A stretch of DNA of 64,000 bases, taken from NCBI GenBank assembly GCA_020634455.1, contig JACKBQ010000002.1:1178001-1242000 (forward strand), in the 5' to 3' direction. The stretch's first letter is position 1; the number at the start of each line of letters is the position of its first letter. The notes below the pieces were generated by a model. The model was not told the DNA's origin. It saw only the letters and a list, made by a program, of their open reading frames with translations, and made no database searches. The position numbers were made by a program, and so were the translations under genes. The DNA comes from Ardenticatenaceae bacterium (lineage in GTDB: Bacteria > Chloroflexota > Anaerolineae > Promineifilales > Promineifilaceae). This document shows positions 1 to 7,922 of the stretch, in pieces.

Positions 1-1116
1 CTTCAGCCGTTCGAAACCGGGCACACACAGCCGGTCATCCATTTTTTCCAGATTGATGCGTTTGAGCGGGATGATCTGCACCTCAATGTCGAAGGCGTGC
101 TCGCTGGGAATCCGAATCAGGCCGATATCTCGCTCCATTTCCAGGCGAGAAACGGTCACTTCCGCGTCGGTCTGCTCCAGCTTTTTGAGCGCGTAATACA
201 AGAAGTTTTCTCGGCTGCTGGGCACATTGCGCTCTAAAATGTCGTGGTATTCCTGGCGCAAATCGTCGGAACCGTTGTCACGAATGTAGGCGTGGATTTG
301 CTCTTCGATGTGCAAAGCGTAGCCGCTGAGCAGGTTGGGCAGGCTGTGGGTGTTGCTGGAAACAAAGTAGACGGGCTGATCCGGCATGAAGATGTCCGGC
401 AGGTGCCGCTCCACGTTGCGCCACCAGCGGCGGGTGGCCCGTTTGTAATCGGCCAGCGAACCAGCCAGCGAGCGAATGGAGATTTCTTGCTTGGTCTGGG
501 CGATGTTGAGGAATTTTTCGGCCGTTTTTGCCCCCCAGACTTGAATCAGTCGCCCCAAATCTTCTGCCGGGATTTCGGTCATACTGGCCAGGCGCACCAG
601 GCTGTTGCCCGTGGGAATGCCCCCTTTGCTGTCTCGAATGCGCTCCAGCTCCTTGATGATATTTTCCTTGTTCAGCAGGTAACGCAGCTTCCGTCGCTCA
701 ATCTGGTAGGCGACGAGGATGGGTACCAGATCGTCAATGTCTGAGCGGCTGGCGATGTAGACCGCTAACTGATCCTTGCCATCGAAAAAGCTGCGCCGAC
801 GGCGACCGGGGGCGCTCACCTGCTCCCAACTTTCAACTTTGCGGAAGCCATGCTGGGCAAACACCTGCTCGGACTGCCCCATGATGATTAGCCGCAGTCG
901 GTCCAGGCATTCTGGCATGCGCAGGATGGCGTAGATGAAGGCGGCCATGTCGGGTTGCGGCTCGTCGGCGGCCACGTGCAGGGCGGAGTTCATCCGTTTG
1001 TGCGCTTCGATGAGGGTTTTGATTTGCACCTCGCGACTGCTGCGCAGCAGGGAGTAGTAGGTGCGGAGGTAGAGATTAATTTCTTCGTTGCCGGAAGTGG
1101 GTACGGTTCGGTCCAT
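1..1116 (-). CDS. hypothetical protein, C-terminus cut by the window edge
   Basis: An open frame of 372 codons starts at the ATG whose complement lies at 1114-1116 and runs without a stop off the left edge. It begins MDRTVPTSGNEEINLYL. I checked the frame codon by codon and it stays open. The protein is soluble-looking, rich in Arg, Glu and Leu, with no signal peptide or membrane segment. A more hydrophobic stretch around residues 255-275 contains VYFVSSNTHSLPNLLSG. I do not recognise the family. The gene runs in the same direction as selD, but a tandem-word palindrome lies between them. Codon use and third-position GC match the neighbours, so I believe it is a real gene of unknown function. 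Confidence 0.7.
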   Translation of the reverse strand, partial: MDRTVPTSGNEEINLYLRTYYSLLRSSREVQIKTLIEAHKRMNSALHVAADEPQPDMAAFIYAILRMPECLDRLRLIIMGQSEQVFAQHGFRKVESWEQVSAPGRRRRSFFDGKDQLAVYIASRSDIDDLVPILVAYQIERRKLRYLLNKENIIKELERIRDSKGGIPTGNSLVRLASMTEIPAEDLGRLIQVWGAKTAEKFLNIAQTKQEISIRSLAGSLADYKRATRRWWRNVERHLPDIFMPDQPVYFVSSNTHSLPNLLSGYALHIEEQIHAYIRDNGSDDLRQEYHDILERNVPSSRENFLYYALKKLEQTDAEVTVSRLEMERDIGLIRIPSEHAFDIEVQIIPLKRINLEKMDDRLCVPGFERLK

Positions 1117-1149
1117 ATTATTTTGTGGGAGATTGGTTGGGGAAATTTG

Positions 1150-1218
1150 TAATCAGGTAATTAAGTAATTGGGTGATTTGCTTACAATTACTTAATTACT
1201 CAATTACTCAATTACCCT
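1150..1218. repeat. tandem-word palindrome (GTAATT family)
   Basis: The left half repeats GGTAATTAAGTAATTGGG-like words and the right half carries their complement (ATTACTTAATTACTCAATT), forming an imperfect stem-loop. It lies between the unknown gene and selD, and its edge supplies the TAA stop of selD. A copy of the same word family lies at 32362-32418. Confidence 0.75.
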
Positions 1219-2255
1219 TGTATGTGAATAAAGCCTGTGCCAGTCGTGACATGGCCGATGGGTACGGCCGTTTCGCAATGCGCCATAAAAATATCCACCT
1301 GATCCGCAGGCAAAGCCACCAGCAGGCCGCCGGACGTTTCCGGGGTCATCAGCATATCCTGGACGAGCTGGCTGACGCCGGGGCCAAATTGGGCCCACGG
1401 GCCAAAATAGTCCAGGTTGCGCCCCATACCGCCGGGGAATGCGCCCGCCGCGCCGTAGCGCAGTGCGCCGGGCAGCCAGGGCAGCGCCTCCAGCTGAATG
1501 TGGAAATCCACTTTGGCCAGGTGCGCCATCTCATGGGCGTGGCCAATGAGGCCAAAGCCGGTAATGTCTGTGAGGCTGTGGGCGTTGGCCAGCTGGGCGG
1601 CTTCGGCGGCGGCTTTGTTGAGCGTTTTCATGGAGGCAACGGCCGTTGCCACATCCGCCTCATCCGTGATGCCATTTTTAAGCGCGGTGGTCACCACGCC
1701 CACGCCCAACGGCTTGGTCAGCAGCAGCACGTCGCCGGGATGTGCGCCGCCCTTGGGCTTTACGTTGTCCGGGTGGATGATGCCGGTGACGGCCAGCCCA
1801 TACTTTGGCTCTTTGTCGTTGACGCTGTGGCCGCCAGCGATGACTGCGCCCGCTTCAGCTACTTTTTCCGCCCCGCCGCGCAAAATTTCGCTCAGCACGT
1901 CCATGCCCAGGCTGTCTGGGAAGGCGACGAGGTTGATGGCAAACAGCACCTGCCCACCCATCGCGTAAATGTCGGACATGGCGTTGGCGGCGGCAATCGC
2001 GCCAAAGTCGTACGGATCATCCACGACAGGCGGGAAGAAGTCGGTGGTGTTAATGATGGCTTGCTGATCGTTGATCTGGTAAACGGCCGCATCGTCCGCT
2101 TTGGCCAAGCCCACCAGCAGCTCCGGGTAATCTTCCGGTTTGAACAGTTTGCGCAGGGGCGCAATCGCTTGAGCCAGGTCCCCCGGCCCCAGTTTAGACG
2201 CTCAACCGGCGCAGCTGGCGTAGGACGTCAGCCGGATTTGTTTGGCAGTGGTCAT
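1212..2255 (-). CDS. selD: selenide, water dikinase, selenocysteine-containing
   Basis: SelD makes selenophosphate from selenide and ATP, the selenium donor for selenocysteine and selenouridine. The part after residue 47 is unmistakable SelD: DFFPPVVDDPYDFGAIAA, then AGGHSVNDKEPKYGLAVTG and TDITGFGLIGHAHEM. Read from the ATG at 2255, the frame begins MTTAKQIRLTSYASCAG, then meets TGA at 2202-2204 (codon 18), then ASKLGPGDLAQ. This aligns with the GAGCGCK loop of Cys-type SelD, placing the UGA at the catalytic Cys17 position. It is therefore best read as Sec, giving 347 residues. A non-Sec reading would start at 2114 and lose the ATP-binding N-terminus. A stem pairing GAGC just after the UGA with GCUC about 30 nt later is compatible with a bacterial SECIS, but I could not fold it. 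The stop codon comes from the adjacent palindrome. Confidence 0.9.
2202..2204 (-). other. UGA selenocysteine codon in selD
   Basis: An in-frame TGA at codon 18 of selD, aligned with the catalytic Cys of the N-terminal Gly-rich loop. The frame is open on both sides and both flanks are SelD-like. Readthrough by SelA/SelB is inferred; those genes are not in this window. Confidence 0.8.
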
Positions 2256-2280
2256 GGTGCTTCCTTTGTTACTTTTGCAA

Positions 2281-2362
2281 AAGGAGACTGGAGATAGGAG
2301 ATTAGAGATTGGTTGCAAAATCTCCAATCTCTAATCTCCAATTCTTCAATTCTTCAATCTCC
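2281..2362. repeat. tandem-word palindrome (GGAGATT family)
   Basis: The left arm is made of GGAGACTGGAGAT / GGAGATTAGAGATTGG words. The right arm is their complement (AATCTCCAATCTC, CTAATCTCC), followed by decayed CAATTCTT words. It lies upstream of selD. Five other copies of this word family occur at 5522, 13662, 21297, 33030 and 34913. Confidence 0.75.
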
Positions 2363-2433
2363 CCAATTTATTGGTTAAAGATGAGCGAAAGTATACCGGA
2401 TGCCTATGACCATGCAATGCAGCTCCGTTTCAA

Positions 2434-2462
2434 TTGACGGGCGGTTTTCACGAACCTATAAT
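2434..2462 (+). promoter_or_regulatory. sigma70-type promoter for the FHA gene pair
   Basis: TTGACG at 2434-2439 and TATAAT at 2457-2462 are separated by 17 bp, a near-consensus promoter. It lies 38 bp upstream of the first FHA gene, so the transcript would have a short 5' leader. Seen directly; start site not tested. Confidence 0.75.
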
Positions 2463-2499
2463 GGCCTGCACTATGAAATTTTCATCGTATGGATAGCTG

Positions 2500-3297
2500 A
2501 TGAGTAGACAAACACCATTCCAAAAATTTGAAGCGTTGGCGCAGCAGCTGGTTGAAGGGAGCTTTAATCGGTTCTTTGGCGGGAACGTGACGCTGTCTGA
2601 GGTGGCGACGGCGCTGGCGCGTACGGCCGAAAATGAGGCTGTGAACCAGGTTGTGCCTGCCCAATACGAAATTCGCCTCAATCCGGCGACGTTTGACAAG
2701 CTGGTCAAGAGAGAACCGGAAGCAATCGCGCAGCTTGGCGAATACCTGAAAGCGTTTTTGCGGCAAGCGGGGCTAACCATTCCGCGCTCGCCCCACCTGA
2801 CGTTGATGGCCGATCCTGACATGGAGCTGCGAGCGGTGCAGGTGCGGGCTGTGGATGAGGCACGGCCGTCTGAACAGGCCGTTACCCAAATCCGCCAAAT
2901 GGAAGATGGGGGTGACCTGTTTGCGGCCGAAATTGCTGCCCTGGATGCTTATTTGATTGTGGAAGGTAAACGGCACGTGCCGTTGGACAAAGCGGTCATG
3001 AGCCTGGGGCGCAGCACCGACAATGATGTGATTCTGGATGCGCCCAGCGTCAGCCGCAAACATGCCCAAATTCGCTGGCGGTACGGCCGCTTCATCCTGT
3101 ACGACGTCAGTAATCGTGGGCGCACCAAAGTCAACAGCCAACCAGTGACGGAAACCGTACTGAAATCCGGCGATGTCATCAGCTTGAGCGATGTTTTATT
3201 GATTTATGGCGAAGGGGAGACGCAGCCTCGCTCACGTCCACGCCCTGCCGCCAATCTGAATGACGAAACCCAAATTCGTCCACCCTCTGCCAAATGA
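2500..3297 (+). CDS. FhaA-like protein (DUF3662 + FHA domain)
   Basis: A phosphothreonine-reading scaffold protein of 265 residues. The N-terminal third (MSRQTPFQKFEALAQQLVEG, then SEVATALARTAENEA) matches the DUF3662/FhaA_N fold known from actinobacterial FhaA. A low-complexity link leads to a C-terminal FHA domain (about residues 165-250) with the hallmarks SLGRSTDNDVIL, SVSRKHAQI and SNRGRTKVN. In Actinobacteria such proteins are read-outs of PknB-type kinases at the cell envelope. Here no kinase, phosphatase, rodA or pbp gene is adjacent. It overlaps the next FHA gene by 4 bp (ATGA), implying translational coupling. Confidence 0.85.
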   Translation: MSRQTPFQKFEALAQQLVEGSFNRFFGGNVTLSEVATALARTAENEAVNQVVPAQYEIRLNPATFDKLVKREPEAIAQLGEYLKAFLRQAGLTIPRSPHLTLMADPDMELRAVQVRAVDEARPSEQAVTQIRQMEDGGDLFAAEIAALDAYLIVEGKRHVPLDKAVMSLGRSTDNDVILDAPSVSRKHAQIRWRYGRFILYDVSNRGRTKVNSQPVTETVLKSGDVISLSDVLLIYGEGETQPRSRPRPAANLNDETQIRPPSAK

Positions 3298-3728
3298 GCG
3301 CTGAACTACTTTTGCTGATTTTTCGTATTTTGAGTGGCTTGCTGCTGCTGGGCTTTTTAGGCAGTATCGCGTGGCTTATTTATCGCGATATGCAGGTGAC
3401 AGCCTCTGCTTTGGCTGAACAGGAACGGCCGTACGGCCGTTTGCGCATCATTGCCAATGAAGTGGAGCATCCGGCCGTGGACAGCACCTACCCGCTATTG
3501 CCGATCACCAGCATTGGCCGCGCCGCCAGCAACAATATTGTCTTGCCGGATGGTTTTGCCAGTGCCGAGCACGCGCTCATCACCCGCCGCGAGGGAAAAT
3601 GGTGGCTGGAAGATCGGGGCAGCCGGAATGGGACGTTGCTGAATGATGTGGTGTTGGAGGGAACGGCCGTTATCAGCGCCGGCGACGTCATTGCCGTTGG
3701 GGGAACAGTTCTCAAGCTAGAGCTTTAA
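3294..3728 (+). CDS. membrane-anchored FHA domain protein (FhaB-like)
   Basis: A 144-residue protein. Residues 4-28 form one hydrophobic membrane segment (LLLLIFRILSGLLLLGFLG). The rest is a cytoplasmic FHA domain (about 60-140) with SIGRAASNNIVLP, AEHALI and DRGSRNGTLLND, the expected phosphothreonine-binding loops. It is translationally coupled to the upstream FhaA-like gene, so the two probably act together at the membrane. The FhaA/FhaB pairing is known from cell-wall and division loci of Gram-positive bacteria; the role here is inferred. The dyad ACGGCCGT occurs twice back to back near codon 45. Confidence 0.85.
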   Translation: MSAELLLLIFRILSGLLLLGFLGSIAWLIYRDMQVTASALAEQERPYGRLRIIANEVEHPAVDSTYPLLPITSIGRAASNNIVLPDGFASAEHALITRREGKWWLEDRGSRNGTLLNDVVLEGTAVISAGDVIAVGGTVLKLEL

Positions 3729-3729
3729 T

Positions 3730-4491
3730 TCAATTATGTCCCTTTGCCTCATCCCATGTTCGTTCAAAATGCGATAAAAAAAATTCGTACCATTGAGAAT
3801 CTCGTTTTCGAGAGAGCTCAAAATGTGGCAGAGCATGGATCGGGGTTTTGAAATCGAGAATTTCAACAAATATTGTGCCATCATCATCTTCTGGGTTTAT
3901 TAATACCATTGATAAATGTGGATGAGCTTGCATCAGTCTAAGTTCAACGGATCCTGGTGATGTACCTTTTTCATTTATGGCGTCAACAATAGAAATTGTT
4001 CGTTCAAGATCGCTTTTTACATAAACGGTTTCCGAGTGACGGTAAAATGCGGTCATAGAATCAACAGCCTTGCTATCAGGATCGATTATCAGTACCTTAA
4101 AATTTACCCCTTGCTTTTTCATTTTCTCTTCTCGAAAATATCCAGACCAAGATGAAAAAATGTTCACTAAAGTGGGCCCCATTAGGCAGACTGTTCTTGC
4201 ATTTGCTAGAGTTTCTTTAAATGGCGGGTATTCTGTTCGATTCTTTAAATATTGGGCTGCTTTTATCTCATTATTGAGTTTTCCAAGGGTATTTGACAAC
4301 TTCTCGTTTTCTCGGCGATTTTGGAGCAAATTGAAAGAGGAAAGACCCAAAATGCCAAGAATAGCTGACGCAATAATTTCTAATTTCGTGATTCCAAATG
4401 CGCCTAAAACTGAGATAATAATTGCCAGTACAATTGTCAAGTAGACATCTAAATTTTCACGTTTCTGCAAGTCAGACAAAATTGCTTTCAT
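3730..4491 (-). CDS. AT-rich membrane protein with possible PLD-like domain
   Basis: A 253-residue protein. Two hydrophobic helices at about 16-36 and 40-60 (LTIVLAIIISVLGAFGI) are followed by a short coiled segment (about 62-85) and a soluble domain. The soluble part contains TVCLMGPTLVNIF, VNFKVLIIDPDS and HPHLSMVLINPEDDD, a strand pattern like degenerate phospholipase D-fold domains that often follow N-terminal helices. No full HKD motif is present, so activity is doubtful. GAGG stands before the ATG. The gene is clearly AT-richer than its neighbours and has no ACGGCCGT site over 760 bp, which suggests recent acquisition. The family call is tentative. Confidence 0.6.
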   Translation of the reverse strand: MKAILSDLQKRENLDVYLTIVLAIIISVLGAFGITKLEIIASAILGILGLSSFNLLQNRRENEKLSNTLGKLNNEIKAAQYLKNRTEYPPFKETLANARTVCLMGPTLVNIFSSWSGYFREEKMKKQGVNFKVLIIDPDSKAVDSMTAFYRHSETVYVKSDLERTISIVDAINEKGTSPGSVELRLMQAHPHLSMVLINPEDDDGTIFVEILDFKTPIHALPHFELSRKRDSQWYEFFLSHFERTWDEAKGHN

Positions 4492-4509
4492 TTATTTCCT
4501 CAACAATGT

Positions 4510-5505
4510 TTACCCAAAGCCGCGTTCGTCTTTGTCGTCACTGGCGGCGTCGTCATCGAGGATGGTGGGTGGGATGACCGGTTCGTACGGCATGACGAAG
4601 TAGCCACGGGTGACTTTGTCTTGCTTGCCAATGCGCTGGACGCTGGCGACGCCGCCCATCTCTTTATCTGGCCACGACTCTACGAAGACGTCGTTGCGGC
4701 GGGGGTAGTTGGGGTCGTAAACGAGGATGCGGATACGGCCGTCTTCCAATTCCTCATACGCGCAGGCCAAAATCTGGTGGTTGTGCCAAATTTGCATGGT
4801 GTCTTTGGTGCTCACATACACCATGCCGATGGGTGTGGGAATGCCTTTGTCCAGATTGGCCCGAATCGTTTTCAGCTCTTCGGCCGTGCGTAGATGGACC
4901 GCCTGGTCTGACAAGGCCATCCAGCGGGCAAAGCGCACCACCTGGGAACCGCCCGTCAGGCTGTCTACCTGCCGCTTGTGGATGTAGCGGTGCAACGGGG
5001 TGACGCGGCCAGGCCGGCGGCGGCGCTGCGGAATCGGCCGTCCGGCCAGCAAGAAATCCAAACTTGTGGCGCACATGCCGCCGCACAGCCCGTAAATGGC
5101 GCTCACGCTGGGAATATCGGGGATGGAGGGAACAGAGAACGGTATCCAGTAGCCAGGGTAGCGGTTGACGAACTGAAAGCCGTGCGTGGCGGGAACAAAT
5201 TTGAGGGGTGGAATTTCCGGCAGGCGATAGTCGCGCTGGTCGGGCTGCACATCGGCCTGGTGGGTACGGTTTTCGCCGTGATGTTTGTAGCTAAAGTGCA
5301 AATACGGCCGAAAAATATCCGCAAAATCCAGGTCGCGTTCCGGATCGTAAGTGACGGTAAAAACGCCTTTCTCGTTGGTGAGACCAGGTTCTACGGTCAA
5401 ATCATCATCTTCGGTCAATACATCCGCATCAAACAGGCGAACGGTGACGTTGGCGGCTGGTGCGCCGTTGGCAAATTGAACAACTCCAGTAAATGTTTGA
5501 GACAT
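4510..5505 (-). CDS. beta-sandwich plus papain-like cysteine peptidase-like protein
   Basis: I chose the ATG at 5505 because GGAGG lies 5 bp upstream; an upstream ATG in the same frame would add four residues. Of 331 residues, about 1-95 look like a transthyretin/carboxypeptidase-regulatory beta-sandwich (VTVRLFDAD, TNEKGVFTVTY). The rest has the ordered motifs YGLCGGMCATS (about 138), IWHNHQILACAYE (about 240) and VYDPNYP (about 262). That is the Cys, His and Asp/Asn order of papain-like folds (C39-like). Catalysis is inferred. No signal peptide is visible, so it is probably cytosolic. A tandem-word palindrome follows upstream. Confidence 0.55.
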   Translation of the reverse strand: MSQTFTGVVQFANGAPAANVTVRLFDADVLTEDDDLTVEPGLTNEKGVFTVTYDPERDLDFADIFRPYLHFSYKHHGENRTHQADVQPDQRDYRLPEIPPLKFVPATHGFQFVNRYPGYWIPFSVPSIPDIPSVSAIYGLCGGMCATSLDFLLAGRPIPQRRRRPGRVTPLHRYIHKRQVDSLTGGSQVVRFARWMALSDQAVHLRTAEELKTIRANLDKGIPTPIGMVYVSTKDTMQIWHNHQILACAYEELEDGRIRILVYDPNYPRRNDVFVESWPDKEMGGVASVQRIGKQDKVTRGYFVMPYEPVIPPTILDDDAASDDKDERGFG

Positions 5506-5521
5506 GAAACCCTCCATTTTT

Positions 5522-5592
5522 GAGAGACTGGAGACTGGAGATTAGAGATTGTTTCGTTTTCAATCTCTAGTCTCCAATCTCCAGTCTCCATT
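5522..5592. repeat. tandem-word palindrome (GGAGATT family)
   Basis: The left arm is GAGACTGGAGACTGGAGATT and the right arm is its near-exact complement, with a small T-rich loop. It fills the whole spacer between the AAA+ gene end and the cysteine-peptidase-like gene start. Confidence 0.8.
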
Positions 5593-7800
5593 TTAGCTCA
5601 TCTTAAAAATGAGGTCATCGTTGGTGGCGTCTACGGTAACGGCCGTTCCTCCACCCGTAGCCCCTGCCTGACTCAGCAAAAAGTTGGCCAGCGGTTCGCG
5701 CAGGTGGCGGGCAATGATGCGCCGCAGCGGGCGCGCGCCAAACTCTGGCTGATCGTTTTGGGCCAGTAGCCACGCCTTGGCCGCGTCTGTTAACGTGAGT
5801 TCGATGTTTTGGTTGGCCGCCAGTTTCAATTCCTTTTTCAGCAGCAAATCGAGAATGAGGCCAAGCTGATCAGGCGTGAGCTGGTGGAACAGAATGATCT
5901 CGTCCAGCCGATTGAGAAATTCGGGGCGGAAGAAGTCGTGGACGTCGCCCATCACCAAATTTTGTTCGGTTTCGCCGATGGTGGGGACGAGCATGTGGCG
6001 CGCGCCCAGGTTGCTGGTCATGATGACGACCGCCTCGCTGAAGGTGGCTTGCCGCCCCTGGCTGTCGGTCAGGCGGCCCTCTTCCATCACTTGCAGCAGC
6101 ACATCGAAGACACGCTGGTGGGCTTTTTCTACCTCATCGAACAGCACGACGGTATATGGCCGTTCCCGCACAAAATTGGTCAGCTGTCCGCCCCCCTGAA
6201 AACCCACATAGCCTGGCGGTGCGCCAATCAGCTTGTTGACGCTCGCTTCTTCCTGGTATTCGCTCATGTCCAGCACCAGCATCGCGTCCTCAGTGCCAAA
6301 CATGAACTCGGCCAGCGCCTTGGCCAGCTCCGATTTGCCCACGCCGCTGGGGCCGAGGAACAGGAAAGACCCAATCGGCCGTTTGGGATCGCGCAGTCCG
6401 ACCCTGGCGGTTTTTACAGCGCGACTGACGGCGAGAACGGCCGTTTCCTGCCCAATAATCCGCGAATGCAAATGCTCCACCATGTTGGCGTACTTGTTCC
6501 GATCATCCTCGCCCAGCTTGCTTACCGGCACATTGATAATTTGCGCAGCCCCTTCCAGCACATCTTCGGGATCGAGCCGGTTGTCAGGGGCAATGCTGGG
6601 ATAAACGACCTGTGGACTGGAGGAAGCCAGCCGCACCAGGGCACAGCTGCGCTCGGCCAGCTGCACAGCGGCCGCGGGCAGGGCGATTGTTTTCATGTAC
6701 TGGCTGGCGATTTGAGCGGCCGTTTCCATCGAATCCAGGTTGATTTCCACCTCGTACTCACTTTTGAGGCGGTCCTGGTGGGTGTGCAGGACGGAAATCG
6801 TTTCTTTGACAGTGGTCGGCGGCACGTTCAGCCGCTGCGTGTTTTGGCGAATGAGGTTGTTCTGGCTGAGCAGTTCGTACTCCCCCGGCGTGGTGGTGCC
6901 AATGATGATTTGCTCATTGCCCAGCAGCGCTTTTTGCAGTTCGCGGTTCACCTGGTCGGGGAAAGGGGCGCGCAGCTTGTCGGCAAAAAAGCGCTGGATG
7001 TTGGGCACCAGCAGTACGCCACCGCTGGCTCGGCGCAGTCCGGCGCGCATCGCCGCCAGCGGATTCTCCAGCAGGGCCGTCTCGCTAATCTGCACCAGCG
7101 AGCGCAGATTGGTGACGCCGTTGCCCTCGGCAATGGTTTGGGCCAAACTTTGCCCCAAGGTGCGCTTGCCTGCGCCTTCTGGCCCGACCAAAATGACGTG
7201 CCGATTTTGCGCCAGGGCGATCAAACTCAGTAAATCGCGCAGCAGTTCTTGCCGCTCGTACACAATCGTGGCGCGGCCCTCTTTGGCCTCAGAGACAAAA
7301 TCGTGGATGATGGGCGTGCCTTCTTGGCCCACGTCGTTGAGCAGGGTGAGAACGGCCGTTGGGTTCACCCCCACGCGCTGCAAAACGGCCGATGTGGTAA
7401 TGGGATGCTGGGCCATCGCCGCCAGCACGTGGCCGGAACCCGCTTTTAGTTCCTCTCGCGCCTGGGCCATCGTCAGCCCCTCGTCAATAACCACCAGCAT
7501 TTCTTCATCGAGCGAAACATCCTTGCCAAAATCATCGGTGAAGTAGAACTTGGCGTTACGACCTTTGTTGGTGTGGGCCATCATCTCCACGCGGCGGGTC
7601 AAATCGTCCAAATCAAAGCCGCGCTGCTGCTGGAGCTGCTGCAAAATCTGGTACGCGACCGATTTCGGTTCATCCAAAAAGGTGCGCAGCAGCAGGTGGG
7701 GCGTCAGCAGCTTGAGCTGGTATTCGCCTAGCTTGCCGCCTGCCGTGGTCAGCAAACCGGCCAGTTCAGATGTGGGGATGTTTGGATTCAGGTTGCTCAT
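5593..7800 (-). CDS. ClpB/ClpC-like AAA+ protein, first ATPase degenerate
   Basis: A 735-residue Clp/Hsp100 relative, shorter than ClpB (about 860). Residues 1-150 resemble a Clp N domain. D1 has a Walker A at about 206 (GPEGAGKR), but the Walker B position reads GGVLLVPNIQRFF instead of hhhhDE, so the acidic pair is missing. No long coiled-coil M domain is evident. D2 is canonical: GPSGVGKSE (about 483), pore loop PPGYVGF (about 527), VVLFDEVEKAH (about 551), MTSNLGA and sensor 2 FGARPLRR. It is therefore likely a one-engine unfoldase or a specialised paralogue rather than the main ClpB. The downstream stop abuts a palindrome. Confidence 0.85.
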   Translation of the reverse strand: MSNLNPNIPTSELAGLLTTAGGKLGEYQLKLLTPHLLLRTFLDEPKSVAYQILQQLQQQRGFDLDDLTRRVEMMAHTNKGRNAKFYFTDDFGKDVSLDEEMLVVIDEGLTMAQAREELKAGSGHVLAAMAQHPITTSAVLQRVGVNPTAVLTLLNDVGQEGTPIIHDFVSEAKEGRATIVYERQELLRDLLSLIALAQNRHVILVGPEGAGKRTLGQSLAQTIAEGNGVTNLRSLVQISETALLENPLAAMRAGLRRASGGVLLVPNIQRFFADKLRAPFPDQVNRELQKALLGNEQIIIGTTTPGEYELLSQNNLIRQNTQRLNVPPTTVKETISVLHTHQDRLKSEYEVEINLDSMETAAQIASQYMKTIALPAAAVQLAERSCALVRLASSSPQVVYPSIAPDNRLDPEDVLEGAAQIINVPVSKLGEDDRNKYANMVEHLHSRIIGQETAVLAVSRAVKTARVGLRDPKRPIGSFLFLGPSGVGKSELAKALAEFMFGTEDAMLVLDMSEYQEEASVNKLIGAPPGYVGFQGGGQLTNFVRERPYTVVLFDEVEKAHQRVFDVLLQVMEEGRLTDSQGRQATFSEAVVIMTSNLGARHMLVPTIGETEQNLVMGDVHDFFRPEFLNRLDEIILFHQLTPDQLGLILDLLLKKELKLAANQNIELTLTDAAKAWLLAQNDQPEFGARPLRRIIARHLREPLANFLLSQAGATGGGTAVTVDATNDDLIFKMS

Positions 7801-7851
7801 GTCGGCAATCTTACATCGCTCGCCCCCGTTCTGCCAGAGGTAGGGAAAATA

Positions 7852-7922
7852 GAACGCAGATTTTTCTGATCAATCTGATTTTTCTGATCTTTTTTATCAG
7901 GAAAATCAGGGCAATCAGCGTC
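7852..7922. repeat. tandem-word palindrome (CTGATTTTT family)
   Basis: Words of the type CTGATCAATCTGATTTTT face their complement across a T-run loop. It ends exactly at the TAG stop of the downstream minus-strand CoA-transferase gene. Confidence 0.65.

Noticed and set aside
1173..2297. Long plus-strand frame opposite selD
   Set aside because: It is the complement of selD, with no SD, no known motif and a His/Arg-rich composition typical of antisense shadows.
1150..2362. Short tandem words considered as a CRISPR array
   Set aside because: The units are 7-10 bp, contiguous and mirrored, with no regular spacers and no cas genes.
5809..7233. 474-codon plus-strand frame opposite the AAA+ gene
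   Set aside because: The minus strand has clear Clp motifs; the plus-strand product has no family features.
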